Source: Pseudomonadota bacterium
GTDB taxonomy: Bacteria; Pseudomonadota; Alphaproteobacteria; Azospirillales; Azospirillaceae
Reading direction: 5' to 3'
Assembly: GCA_023423695.1 (NCBI GenBank)
Contig: JAFAFA010000082.1
Span: 1-64,000 of the forward strand
DNA length: 64,000 nucleotides
This document shows positions 27,834-35,952 of this stretch, in pieces; the stretch's first letter is position 1, and each line of letters begins with the position of its first letter. The notes under the pieces were generated by a model. That model worked only from the letters and a program-made list of their open reading frames with translations, was not told where the DNA came from and did no database searches. A program made the position numbers and the translations under genes.

Positions 27834-29096
27834 ATGTCCGATGCCATCCTGAACCAAGCCTACGACGTGCAGCGGGTGCGGGAGGATTTCCCCATCCTCG
27901 CCCGCAGCGTCCACGCCAGGAAGGGAAAGCCCGGCAAGCCGCTGGTCTATCTGGACAGCGGGGCGTCCGCCCAGAAGCCGCGTCAGGTCATCCAGGCCAT
28001 GACCCGCTTCCTGGAGGAGGACTACTCCAACATCCACCGCGGCGTTCATTTCCTGTCGCAGACCGCCACCGACCAGTTCGAGGCGGTGCGTACCAAGGTG
28101 GCGCGCTTCCTGAATGCGCCGAACGACCGCTGCATCGTCTTCACCCGCAGCTCGACCGAGGCGATCAACCTCGTGGCCGCCAGCTATGGCCGCACCTTCC
28201 TGAACGAAGGCGACGAGGTCATCCTGTCGATCATGGAGCACCACGCGAACATCGTTCCGTGGCAACTGCTCCAGGCCGAGAAGAAGATCGTCATCAAGGT
28301 CGTGCCCTGCGACGAGGACGGCGTCCTCGACATGGACGCCTACAAGGACCTGCTGTCCGACCGCACGAAGCTGGTGGCGATCACCCACTGCTCCAACGTG
28401 CTGGGCACCGTCACCCCGGCCAAGACCATCGCCAAGCTGGCGCATGAGCGCGGCGTGCCCGTCCTGTTCGACGGTAGCCAGGCGGTGGTGCATGGCCCGG
28501 TGGACGTGCAGGACATCGACGCCGACTTCTACGTCTTCACCGCGCACAAGCTCTATGGCCCGACCGGCCTCGGCGTGCTGTACGGCAAGTACGACCTCTT
28601 GAAGAAGATGCCCCCTTATCAGGGCGGCGGCGACATGATCGAGAGCGTCAGCTTCGAAGGCACCACCTTCAAGGCCCCGCCGTCGCGCTTCGAGGCCGGC
28701 ACCCCGCCGATCACCGAGGTGATCGGGCTGGGCGCCGCCATCGACTATGTCGAGGCTCTCGGCCGCGAAGCCATCGCCGCGCACGAGCACGACCTGCTGC
28801 AATACGCCACGCAGCAGCTGTCGCAGATCGACGGCCTGCGCATCGTCGGCACCGCGCCCGGCAAGGGACCGATCATTTCCTTCGCGCTGGACGGCGTGCA
28901 TCCGCACGACGTCGGCACCATCGTCGACCAGTATGGCGTCGCCGTGCGCGTCGGCCGCCATTGCGCCGAGCCGCTGGCCGAGCGGTTCGGCGTCGGCCCA
29001 ACCGTCCGCGCCTCTTTCGGCTTGTACAACACGCGGGACGAAGCCGACGCCCTCGTCCAGTCCCTCCAGGCGGTCAAGGAGTTCTTCGGAGCATGA
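27834..29096 (+). CDS. sufS: cysteine desulfurase SufS
   Basis: The 420-residue PLP enzyme takes sulfur from cysteine and passes it to the SUF system. Evidence: YLDSGASAQKP at the start, NIHRGVHFLSQTATD, FTRSSTEAINLVA, IMEHHANIVPW, the Schiff-base Lys in FTAHKLYGPTG (about residue 238), GGGDMIESV and the active-site Cys in GRHCAEPL near the C terminus. It is a type II desulfurase, which needs a sulfur acceptor, here the adjacent sufU. The stop overlaps the sufU start by 4 nt (ATGA). Confidence 0.96.
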   Translation: MSDAILNQAYDVQRVREDFPILARSVHARKGKPGKPLVYLDSGASAQKPRQVIQAMTRFLEEDYSNIHRGVHFLSQTATDQFEAVRTKVARFLNAPNDRCIVFTRSSTEAINLVAASYGRTFLNEGDEVILSIMEHHANIVPWQLLQAEKKIVIKVVPCDEDGVLDMDAYKDLLSDRTKLVAITHCSNVLGTVTPAKTIAKLAHERGVPVLFDGSQAVVHGPVDVQDIDADFYVFTAHKLYGPTGLGVLYGKYDLLKKMPPYQGGGDMIESVSFEGTTFKAPPSRFEAGTPPITEVIGLGAAIDYVEALGREAIAAHEHDLLQYATQQLSQIDGLRIVGTAPGKGPIISFALDGVHPHDVGTIVDQYGVAVRVGRHCAEPLAERFGVGPTVRASFGLYNTRDEADALVQSLQAVKEFFGA

Positions 29097-29560
29097 TGGA
29101 CGATCTGCGCGAGCTGTATCAGGAAGTGATCCTGGACCACGGCAAGAACCCCCGCAACTTCCGCCATCCCGACGACGCCAACCGCGAGGCGAAGGGCGAG
29201 AACCCGATGTGCGGCGACCGCTTCATGGTCTATCTGACCTTGAAGGACGGGGTGGTCGACGACGTGGCCTTCCAGGGCCGCGGCTGCGCCATCTCCACCG
29301 CCAGCGCCTCGATGATGACGGAGTTGGTGCGCGGCAAGACGGCGGCGGAAGCGGAGAAACTGTTCCACGCCTTCCACGAGCTGTGCACCCAGGACGAGCC
29401 CGACATCCCCGAGGGTGTCGACGACGAGACCATGGAAAAGCTGATGGTGATGTCCGGTGTGCGCCAGTTCCCGGTGCGGGTGAAGTGCGCGACGCTGGCA
29501 TGGCACGCGATGAACGCAGCACTGCATGGCGAGGCTGCGGCCTCCAGCGACCAGTATTGA
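29093..29560 (+). CDS. sufU: sulfur-acceptor protein SufU
   Basis: The 155-residue zinc protein has the three conserved Cys in ENPMCGDRF, GRGCAISTASASMM and VKCATLAWHA, with the extra segment between the second and third that separates SufU from IscU scaffolds; it closely resembles Bacillus SufU over its whole length. It should accept persulfide from SufS, a role often played by SufE in other proteobacteria. Two start codons in a row (ATGATG) are possible; the first overlaps the sufS stop. Confidence 0.92.
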   Translation: MMDDLRELYQEVILDHGKNPRNFRHPDDANREAKGENPMCGDRFMVYLTLKDGVVDDVAFQGRGCAISTASASMMTELVRGKTAAEAEKLFHAFHELCTQDEPDIPEGVDDETMEKLMVMSGVRQFPVRVKCATLAWHAMNAALHGEAAASSDQY

Positions 29561-29576
29561 GGGAAGGGGGATCGAA

Positions 29577-30026
29577 ATGCCCGATGAAACCCTGACGCAG
29601 CGCCCGATTGCCCCGAACCCGGCCGAAGCCGAGGCGCAGATGAAGGCCGACGCGGCGACCGACGCCTCCGAGTCCAAGGAGTTCGCCCCGATGCCCCAGC
29701 CGCCCGAGGGGTACGACCCGCGGGAGGAGATCATGGATCGCGTCGTGGCGGCCATCAAGACCTGCTACGACCCCGAGATCCCGGTCGATATCTGGGAACT
29801 CGGCCTGATCTACCGTGTGGACATGGATGGGCAGCGCAACGTCGAGATTGATATGACGCTGACCAGCCCCATGTGTCCGGTGGCCGGCGAACTGCCCGAG
29901 CAGGTCCGTCAGGCCGTGCTGGGCGTCGAGGACGTCAACGAGGTCAAGATCGAACTGGTGTGGGAGCCCCCCTGGCACCAGGGCATGATGTCCGAGGAAG
30001 CCCGCCTGCAACTGGATATGTTCTGA
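29577..30026 (+). CDS. sufT: SufT, MIP18/DUF59-family Fe-S maturation protein
   Basis: The 149-residue protein has a disordered N-terminal part (about 1-45) and a DUF59/MIP18 domain: VVAAIKTCYDPEIPVDIWEL, GLIYRVDM, the conserved Cys in TLTSPMCPVAGELPEQVRQA, and VWEPPWHQGMMSEEAR. The family helps load clusters onto target enzymes. The ATG at 29577 follows GGGAAGGGGG. It lies between sufU and sufA, spacing 16 and 22 nt. Confidence 0.92.
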   Translation: MPDETLTQRPIAPNPAEAEAQMKADAATDASESKEFAPMPQPPEGYDPREEIMDRVVAAIKTCYDPEIPVDIWELGLIYRVDMDGQRNVEIDMTLTSPMCPVAGELPEQVRQAVLGVEDVNEVKIELVWEPPWHQGMMSEEARLQLDMF

Positions 30027-30048
30027 GCCGTTTTAGGAGACCGTCACC

Positions 30049-30393
30049 ATGGCCCGTTCCCTGCCCAAGGCGCTCACGATCACCGACGCCGCCGCGGAGC
30101 GCGTCAAGACGCTGATGTCCAAGGCCACCGACGACATGGTCGGCCTGCGCATCGGCGTGAAGGCGCGCGGCTGCTCCGGCCTCAGCTACGACGTTCAGTA
30201 TGCCAAGGAAAAGATGAAGTTCGACGAGGTGGTGGAGGACAAGGGCGTCACCATCCTGATCGACCCGGCCGCCGTCATGTTCCTGATCGGCAGCGAGATG
30301 GATTATGTCGACGACAAGTTCCAGACCGGCTTCGTCTTCAAGAACCCCAACGAGAAGGGCCGCTGCGGCTGCGGCGAGAGCTTCCACGTCTGA
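30049..30393 (+). CDS. sufA: A-type Fe-S carrier protein SufA
   Basis: The 114-residue HesB/IscA-family protein has the three ligand Cys: one in VKARGCSGLSYDV and two in the final GRCGCGESFHV. It receives clusters from SufBC2D and hands them to apo-proteins. It has a GGAGA ribosome box and is the last gene of the operon. Confidence 0.93.
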   Translation: MARSLPKALTITDAAAERVKTLMSKATDDMVGLRIGVKARGCSGLSYDVQYAKEKMKFDEVVEDKGVTILIDPAAVMFLIGSEMDYVDDKFQTGFVFKNPNEKGRCGCGESFHV

Positions 30394-30405
30394 GGTCAGG
30401 TAGAG

Positions 30406-30433
30406 CCTCCACCGCTGCTCGCGGCGGTGGAGG
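30406..30433 (+). terminator. hairpin at the end of the suf operon
   Basis: A perfect 10-bp stem CCTCCACCGC / GCGGTGGAGG (30406-30415, 30424-30433) with an 8-nt loop lies 13 nt after sufA. The following AAACATCG has no T run, so it may need Rho or act in mRNA stability. Confidence 0.6.
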
Positions 30434-30460
30434 AAACATCGTTATAAATCCCGCGTAATT

Positions 30461-30489
30461 TTGACTTATACCCGCACTTGCGTTATGGT
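30461..30489 (+). promoter_or_regulatory. candidate sigma-70 promoter
   Basis: TTGACT (30461-30466), a 17-nt spacer, and TATGGT (30484-30489) fit a housekeeping promoter with 5 of 6 and 4 of 6 matches. It lies 34 nt before the start of the next gene. Confidence 0.5.
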
Positions 30490-30522
30490 GATTGCATCGC
30501 CACGCAAGGTTGGGGGTGTGAG

Positions 30523-31356
30523 ATGGTGCAGAGCGTTTACAGCAGCGCCTGGGCGGCGCTGACCGGCAAGCCCAGCACAACCGCAGCGACCCAGCTGTTC
30601 TCCAGCAAGGCCGCGCCCTCCCCTTCGGCGACCACGCCGGCAGCAGCGGCCGGCGACACCGTCTCCGTCAGCAAGCTTGGAAAGGCTTTGACCGGCATGG
30701 CGGCGAAAGCCTTCGAACATCTCGATTCCGACAGCAAGAAGCAGTTGGAGAGCCTGGTGGAATCCGGCCGCGTGTCGGCGGATGACGCGGTGAAGGGGCT
30801 GCGATCCCTGGCGAAGAATGCGCTGTTCAACCGGTTCGTGACCGAGGGCGGCCATAGCGCTGAAGAGCAGCAGATGGCTGATCGCATGAAGATAGCGCGG
30901 GAGCAGAGCGCCGCCGCGGCGAAAGCGGCTGAGAATCCGGACCATGGGGCGGCGCTTGAGGATCTCGACCGGTTGGGCGAAGCCCAGAAAAGCGGATCGG
31001 TCAGCCAGGAGGACGTGAGCGCCATGCACCGCTCGATTTCCGAGCGCCTCCGAGGATTCGGCAAAGCCGGCGCCCTGCTTGTCTCGGATGACGAGCGCTC
31101 CCTGATGGTAGCGACCTTCAGCAGCAAGGCGAACCGATTCGCCGATCTGGACTTGGGCGAGGACGATCAGGAAAACAGCGGGACCGCGAACAAGATCGCT
31201 AGCAAGGATGAGTTGGAGGCTGCCGAACGGCTCTTTGCTGCCGGCTTCAAGCTCGAAAACAATGCGATGGCACGCTTCGCCGCCGATTACGACATTCCAG
31301 GGCTGGGCAAGGGCGCGATGCCGGCTTGGTTCAGTTTCAAACCGATCAGCCGGTAG
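30523..31356 (+). CDS. unknown soluble helical protein, 277 residues
   Basis: I do not recognise this protein. It begins VQSVYSSAWAALTGKPS, has a low-complexity Ala/Ser/Thr/Pro linker (about 20-47), then charged helical segments: KLGKALTGMAAKAFEHLDSD, VSADDAVKGLRSLAKNALF, and EAQKSGSVSQEDVSAMHRSI. The C-terminal part has ELEAAERLFAAGFKLENNAM and ends IPGLGKGAMPAWFSFKPIS. No signal peptide, membrane helix or metal motif is seen. The ATG at 30523 has GGGGGTGTGAG upstream and its own candidate promoter. Codon choice is slightly less GC-biased than in neighbours, which may hint at transfer or weak expression. Confidence 0.7.
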   Translation: MVQSVYSSAWAALTGKPSTTAATQLFSSKAAPSPSATTPAAAAGDTVSVSKLGKALTGMAAKAFEHLDSDSKKQLESLVESGRVSADDAVKGLRSLAKNALFNRFVTEGGHSAEEQQMADRMKIAREQSAAAAKAAENPDHGAALEDLDRLGEAQKSGSVSQEDVSAMHRSISERLRGFGKAGALLVSDDERSLMVATFSSKANRFADLDLGEDDQENSGTANKIASKDELEAAERLFAAGFKLENNAMARFAADYDIPGLGKGAMPAWFSFKPISR

Positions 31357-31396
31357 ACGCTGGCGTCCCGATGCCGTGGCACCGCCTGCCGCCGCC

Positions 31397-32290
31397 TCAG
31401 GACATGGGGTTGGCCGGCGGCTTCGGCATTTCCGGCAGGGGGATGAATTCGCCGTCGTCGAGGTCCGGCAGCTTCATCCGCCCGGCCCGCCAGTCGGCCT
31501 TGGCCTGCTCGATCCGCTCCTTCGACGAGGAGACGAAGTTCCAGTCGATGAAGCGCTGGCCCAGCGGTTCGCCGCCCACGGCGATGACGATCGATTGCGT
31601 GGATGCGGTCAGCACCGCCGGATGGCCGGGAGCGAACACGGCCATCCGTCCCGCCTCGAAGCGCTGTCCCTCGGCCTCCACCGATCCCGCCACCACATAG
31701 GCCGCCCGCTCCCATCCATTCGCCGGCAGTTCCACCCGGGCGCCGGGGGCGAGCTCCCAATGGATGTAGAACAGCGGCGAGTGGGTCCTTACCCCCGCCT
31801 TGGCGCCGAACGCCTCGCCCGCCACCAGCCGGCCACGCACGCCGCCTTGCTCGAAGACCGGCAGGTCTCCGGTGCCATAATGGCTGAAGGCGGGATCGGT
31901 CTCCTCATCCGCTTCGGGCAGGGCGACCCAGGCCTGGATGCCGTGCATCCGTCCGCCTTCCATCCGGGCGCGCTCGAAGCGTTCGGAATGGGTGATGCCG
32001 CGGCCGGCGGTCATCCAGTTCACCTCGCCCGGCCGGATCGCCTGTTCGGAGCCCACGCTGTCGCGGTGCATGATCTCGCCCTCGAACAGGTAGGTGACGG
32101 TGGACAGTCCGATGTGTGGGTGGGGGCGCACGTCGACGTCGCGCGGCAGGCCCGGCTGGAAATCGACCGGCCCCATATGGTCGAAGAAGACGAAGGGGCC
32201 GACCATCCGCCGCTGGACGAAGGGCAGGACGCGTCCCACCTCAAATCCGCCCAGACTCTTCCGGCGTTGATCGATGACCAGTTCCAGCAT
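31397..32290 (-). CDS. pirin-family protein
   Basis: The 297-residue bicupin has the pirin metal ligands: the two His in RPHPHIGLSTVTYLF and the His and Glu in GRGITHSERF, in the N-terminal cupin; the C-terminal cupin (about 170-280) lacks ligands, as usual. Bacterial pirins act as quercetin dioxygenases or as metabolic regulators; the job here is not known. The heme monooxygenase gene lies 42 nt upstream on the same strand, so they are likely an operon. Confidence 0.92.
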   Translation of the reverse strand: MLELVIDQRRKSLGGFEVGRVLPFVQRRMVGPFVFFDHMGPVDFQPGLPRDVDVRPHPHIGLSTVTYLFEGEIMHRDSVGSEQAIRPGEVNWMTAGRGITHSERFERARMEGGRMHGIQAWVALPEADEETDPAFSHYGTGDLPVFEQGGVRGRLVAGEAFGAKAGVRTHSPLFYIHWELAPGARVELPANGWERAAYVVAGSVEAEGQRFEAGRMAVFAPGHPAVLTASTQSIVIAVGGEPLGQRFIDWNFVSSSKERIEQAKADWRAGRMKLPDLDDGEFIPLPEMPKPPANPMS

Positions 32291-32332
32291 CGGATTTCCT
32301 CCCGGCGGATGGTGTGGCGTCGCGCCTTGCGT

Positions 32333-32659
32333 TCAGACGTCCGGATTGCGCGGCACGGTCTGGATGACGTCGAACCCTTCGAATTCCGGCGGCCCGACAT
32401 ACAGGGATTTGCTGGTGCCGGCTTTGCCGTGGGCGGCGCGGAAGGCCTCCGACCGCGTCCAGTCCTGGAACGCGGATTCCGAGTCCCAGACGGTGTGGGA
32501 TGAGTAGAGCCGGTATTCGTCCCGGTCGGGCCCACGCAGCATGTGGAATTCCAAGAATCCCGGAACCTTGTGCAGATGGACCTCGCGGTTCAGCCAGACC
32601 TCCTCGAACTCCTGCTCCGCCCCGTGACGGACCTTGAAGCGGTTCATCGCGATGAACAT
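32333..32659 (-). CDS. IsdG/HmuQ-type heme-degrading monooxygenase
   Basis: The 108-residue protein has the dimeric alpha-beta barrel of the antibiotic-biosynthesis-monooxygenase family. Asn6 (MFIAMNRFKV), Trp67 (FQDWTRS) and His77 (RAAHGKA) fall at the positions of the IsdG/IsdI catalytic triad, which supports heme degradation to release iron. The start at 32659 has GGAAGGAAT upstream and places the triad correctly; a longer in-frame start would shift it. Likely co-transcribed with the pirin gene. Confidence 0.82.
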   Translation of the reverse strand: MFIAMNRFKVRHGAEQEFEEVWLNREVHLHKVPGFLEFHMLRGPDRDEYRLYSSHTVWDSESAFQDWTRSEAFRAAHGKAGTSKSLYVGPPEFEGFDVIQTVPRNPDV

Positions 32660-32824
32660 GCGGCATTCCTTCCCGGCATTGTCGATAGGCATGACCTCGG
32701 CCCCGGCCTTGACCAGGATAGAGGTTGGGACCGCCGCCCCGCAATCAACCCGGCTTGCCGCCCATAGTCTTCGCGAATGCTAACGATCCGTTAATGCAAA
32801 GAAGTTCTAATATGACAAAAGAGG

Positions 32825-32830
32825 TATAAT
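32825..32830 (+). promoter_or_regulatory. perfect TATAAT box upstream of the GGDEF-EAL gene
   Basis: TATAAT lies 46 nt before the start of the cyclic-di-GMP gene in an AT-rich stretch. No good -35 hexamer is present at 16-18 nt, so activation may be needed. Confidence 0.35.
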
Positions 32831-32875
32831 AGCTGCCGGCCGGATCGGCCGAGCACGCAGCCCCGGGGGAACGGC

Positions 32876-35800
32876 ATGACCGGAACGAGCGTAGCGCAGA
32901 CGGCGGCGGACAGAGACCGCTCCAGGCCGCCCGGCACCATTACCACCATTCTTACCCTGGCTGTTCCCTTCCTGCTGGTCCTCGCAGCGGCGTGGCCGGG
33001 CGGCCCGGTCGATCTCACCCATTACCTGCCGCTGCACACTTTCTTCGAAACCTTCGCCATCGCGGTGGCCGCCCTGATCTTCGCGATCGGCTGGCATACC
33101 CAGACGGACGAGACGCCGCCGGCCCTGCTGGCCCTGTCCACCGGCTTTCTCGGGGTGGCGCTGCTGGATTTCGGGCATCTGCTGTCCTATGCGGGCATGC
33201 CCGATTTCGTCACCCCGTCGGGACCGGAGAAGGCCATCGCCTTCTGGTTCGCTGCCCGGGCGATGGCGGCGGCGGCACTCCTGCTCGCCGCCGTCCTGCC
33301 CTGGCGCCCCGGATCGGCGGCTCTGCGCTATCCGTTGATCGGTGCCGTGCTTGCGATCACCGCGGCGGTGTTCTGGGTCGTGCTGTGGCACCCCGGCCTG
33401 CTGCCGCGCACCTTCATCGCCGGCGTAGGGCTGACGCCGCTCAAGATCGCGGTCGAATATGGGCTGGTCCTGCTCTATGCCGGTGCCGCCCTGATCTTCC
33501 ACAGACGCCGGCGGGAGGCCCGCACGCTGGACGTCCACCGCATGGTGATCGCCGCCGTCGCCATCGCGATGAGCGAACTCTGCTTCACGCTCTACTTCAG
33601 CGTCTACGACCTCGCCAACGTGGCCGGTCACATCTACAAGGTCATCGGCTATTGCTACCTGTACCGGGCCGTCTTCGTCACCGCGGTCCATCACCCCTAC
33701 GACGCGCTGCACCAGTCGGAGCGCGACCTGTGGCGCGAGAAGGAGCGGGCGCGCGTCACCCTGCTGTCGATCGGCGACGGGCTGATCGCGACGGACACCG
33801 GCGGCCGCGTAACCCTGATGAATCCGGTCGCCGAGCGGCTGACCGGGTGGACCGGCGGCGAGGCGGCAGGCCGCCCGGTGACCGACGTCTTCGACATCGA
33901 GAATGCCGAAACCGGGGAGCGCGTCCCTGTGCCGGTCCAGCAGGTGTTGGAGAATGGCCAGTTAGTCGGGCTCGCCAACCATACGGTGCTGGTGGCGCGC
34001 GGCGGACGCCGCAGCCACATCGCCGACATGGCCTCGCCGATCCGCGACCGCGACGGAACGCTGCACGGCGTGGTCATGGTCTTCCAGGACGTGACCGAGA
34101 CATACGCCAGCCGGGAGGCGCTGAAGGACAGCCTTTCGCTCAACACCGGCATTCTGGAAAGCGCCGCCTGCGGCATCATCGCCACCACACTGGACGGCAT
34201 TATCCGGGTCTTCAACCACGAAGCTGAGCGGATCTTCGGCTATCCGGCCGACGAGATGGTCGGCACCGCGTCCCTGCCGCGCCTTTACGACGAGGAGGAG
34301 CTTCGCGCTCACGCAGACCGGCTTGCCGCGGAACTGGGGCGCGCGACACCTGCGGGCTTCGAGGCGCTGGTCGCCCGCACCCGCGACAGCGGACTGCCCG
34401 ATTCCAGCGAATGGACCGGACTGCGAAAGGACGGCGCCCGCGTCGCCCTTTCCGCCGCCACCAGCGTTCTGCGCGACAGCGGTGGTGCGGTGCGCGGCTA
34501 TTTGACAGTGGTGATGGACATCACCGAGAGGAAACGGGCGGAACGGCAGATCGAAAGCCTCGCCTACTATGACCCGCTGACCAACCTGCCGAACCGCCGC
34601 CTGCTGCTGGAACAGCTGGACTGCCAGCTGCGCACGGCACGGCAGAACGGGCGGTGCGGCGCCTTGATGTTCCTCGACCTCGACGACTTCAAGGGACTGA
34701 ACGACGCCCGCGGCCATGTCGCCGGCGACACGCTGCTGCGCGAACTGGCGGCCCGGCTGAACGCCAGCCTGCGACGGGACGATCTGGTCGGCCGCTTGAG
34801 CGGAGACGAGTTCGTCATCCTGCTGCCAGACCTGGGCCCAACGCCGGAGGAAGCCTCCAAGATCGGGTGGCGGGTGGCGGAGAAGCTGCGGCTGGCCGTC
34901 GCCCAGCCCTTCCGCCTGGACAGCTATGAACACAGCATCTTCGCCAGCATCGGTCTGACCGTCTTCCCCAAGACAGCGGAGGAAACGGTGGAGGACCTGC
35001 TGAAACAGGCCGACACCGCCATGTATGCCGCCAAGGATGGTGGACGGAACACCATCCGGGACTATGACCCGGCGATGCTGGTGGACGCCCAGGCTCGCCT
35101 AGCGCTGCAGCAGGATCTGCGCAAGGCGGTGGATGCCGGGGAGTTCACGCTGTTCCTGCAGCCGCAGACCAGCGCCGATGGCACCCTGGTCGCGGCCGAG
35201 GCGCTGATCCGCTGGCAGCATCCGCAGCGCGGCTTCGTGGCGCCCGGTGCGTTCATCGCGGTGGCCGAGGAATCGGGCCTGATCCTGCCGCTGGGCGACT
35301 GGATCCTGATGGAGGCCTGCCACGTCCTGCGCCGTCTGGCCGATGCGGGCAGCAGTTGCCACCTGTCCATCAACATCAGCCCGCGCCAGTTCCGCCAGCA
35401 GAATTTCTGTGCCGGCGTGATCGCCGCGGTCCGCGCCAGCCGCATCGACCCGTGTCTGCTGACGCTGGAGATCACCGAGGGCATCGCCATCGACGACTGC
35501 GCCGACACCGTGTCCAAGATGTCGGAACTGGCGGCGGTCGGGATATCCTTCTCGCTGGACGATTTCGGCACCGGCTTCTCGTCGCTGTCCTACCTGAAAC
35601 AGCTGCCGGTGGGAGAGCTGAAGATCGACCGTTCCTTCGTCCAGGATGTGGACCGCAACAGCCACAACGCCGTGCTGGTGGAAACCATGCTGTCGATCGC
35701 CAGCCGCCTTGGATTGAAGGCGGTGGCGGAGGGGGTGGAAACCGCGGCGGAGCGGGATTTCCTGCGCGACCATGGCTGCGCGATCTTCCAGGGCTTTTAT

Positions 35801-35890
35801 TTCGACCGGCCGATGCCCGTCGACGACTTCATGCGGAAATACGTACTCCCGGCAGAGCAGGCGGCCATCGAACAGCCGGCGTTCGCCTGA
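32876..35890 (+). CDS. MASE3-PAS-PAS-GGDEF-EAL cyclic-di-GMP protein
   Basis: This 1004-residue inner-membrane protein has about seven membrane helices forming a MASE3-like sensor (about 22-275; HTFFETFAIAVAALIFAIGW, LLDFGHLLSYAGM), two PAS domains (about 290-410 and 420-550), GGDEF (about 560-725) and EAL (about 745-995). The GGDEF motif is SGDEF (642-646), a variant that can remain active. The EAL domain is complete: EAL (775-777), NISPRQF, EITEG, SLDDFGTGFSSL, KIDRSF and AEGVET. It may therefore make or break cyclic-di-GMP, with breakdown better supported. It stands alone, ending at a terminator shared with the convergent gene. Confidence 0.9.
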   Translation: MTGTSVAQTAADRDRSRPPGTITTILTLAVPFLLVLAAAWPGGPVDLTHYLPLHTFFETFAIAVAALIFAIGWHTQTDETPPALLALSTGFLGVALLDFGHLLSYAGMPDFVTPSGPEKAIAFWFAARAMAAAALLLAAVLPWRPGSAALRYPLIGAVLAITAAVFWVVLWHPGLLPRTFIAGVGLTPLKIAVEYGLVLLYAGAALIFHRRRREARTLDVHRMVIAAVAIAMSELCFTLYFSVYDLANVAGHIYKVIGYCYLYRAVFVTAVHHPYDALHQSERDLWREKERARVTLLSIGDGLIATDTGGRVTLMNPVAERLTGWTGGEAAGRPVTDVFDIENAETGERVPVPVQQVLENGQLVGLANHTVLVARGGRRSHIADMASPIRDRDGTLHGVVMVFQDVTETYASREALKDSLSLNTGILESAACGIIATTLDGIIRVFNHEAERIFGYPADEMVGTASLPRLYDEEELRAHADRLAAELGRATPAGFEALVARTRDSGLPDSSEWTGLRKDGARVALSAATSVLRDSGGAVRGYLTVVMDITERKRAERQIESLAYYDPLTNLPNRRLLLEQLDCQLRTARQNGRCGALMFLDLDDFKGLNDARGHVAGDTLLRELAARLNASLRRDDLVGRLSGDEFVILLPDLGPTPEEASKIGWRVAEKLRLAVAQPFRLDSYEHSIFASIGLTVFPKTAEETVEDLLKQADTAMYAAKDGGRNTIRDYDPAMLVDAQARLALQQDLRKAVDAGEFTLFLQPQTSADGTLVAAEALIRWQHPQRGFVAPGAFIAVAEESGLILPLGDWILMEACHVLRRLADAGSSCHLSINISPRQFRQQNFCAGVIAAVRASRIDPCLLTLEITEGIAIDDCADTVSKMSELAAVGISFSLDDFGTGFSSLSYLKQLPVGELKIDRSFVQDVDRNSHNAVLVETMLSIASRLGLKAVAEGVETAAERDFLRDHGCAIFQGFYFDRPMPVDDFMRKYVLPAEQAAIEQPAFA

Positions 35891-35902
35891 CACCGTAAAG
35901 CG

Positions 35903-35928
35903 TGAAGCGGCGGGGGGAGGCCGCTTCA
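35903..35928. terminator. bidirectional terminator between convergent genes
   Basis: A 9-bp perfect stem TGAAGCGGC / GCCGCTTCA (35903-35911, 35920-35928) with an 8-nt loop lies between the stops of the GGDEF-EAL gene and the binding-protein gene. T content after the stem is low on both strands. Confidence 0.55.
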
Positions 35929-35952
35929 GCATCCCCCCGACCGGCGTGCAGG

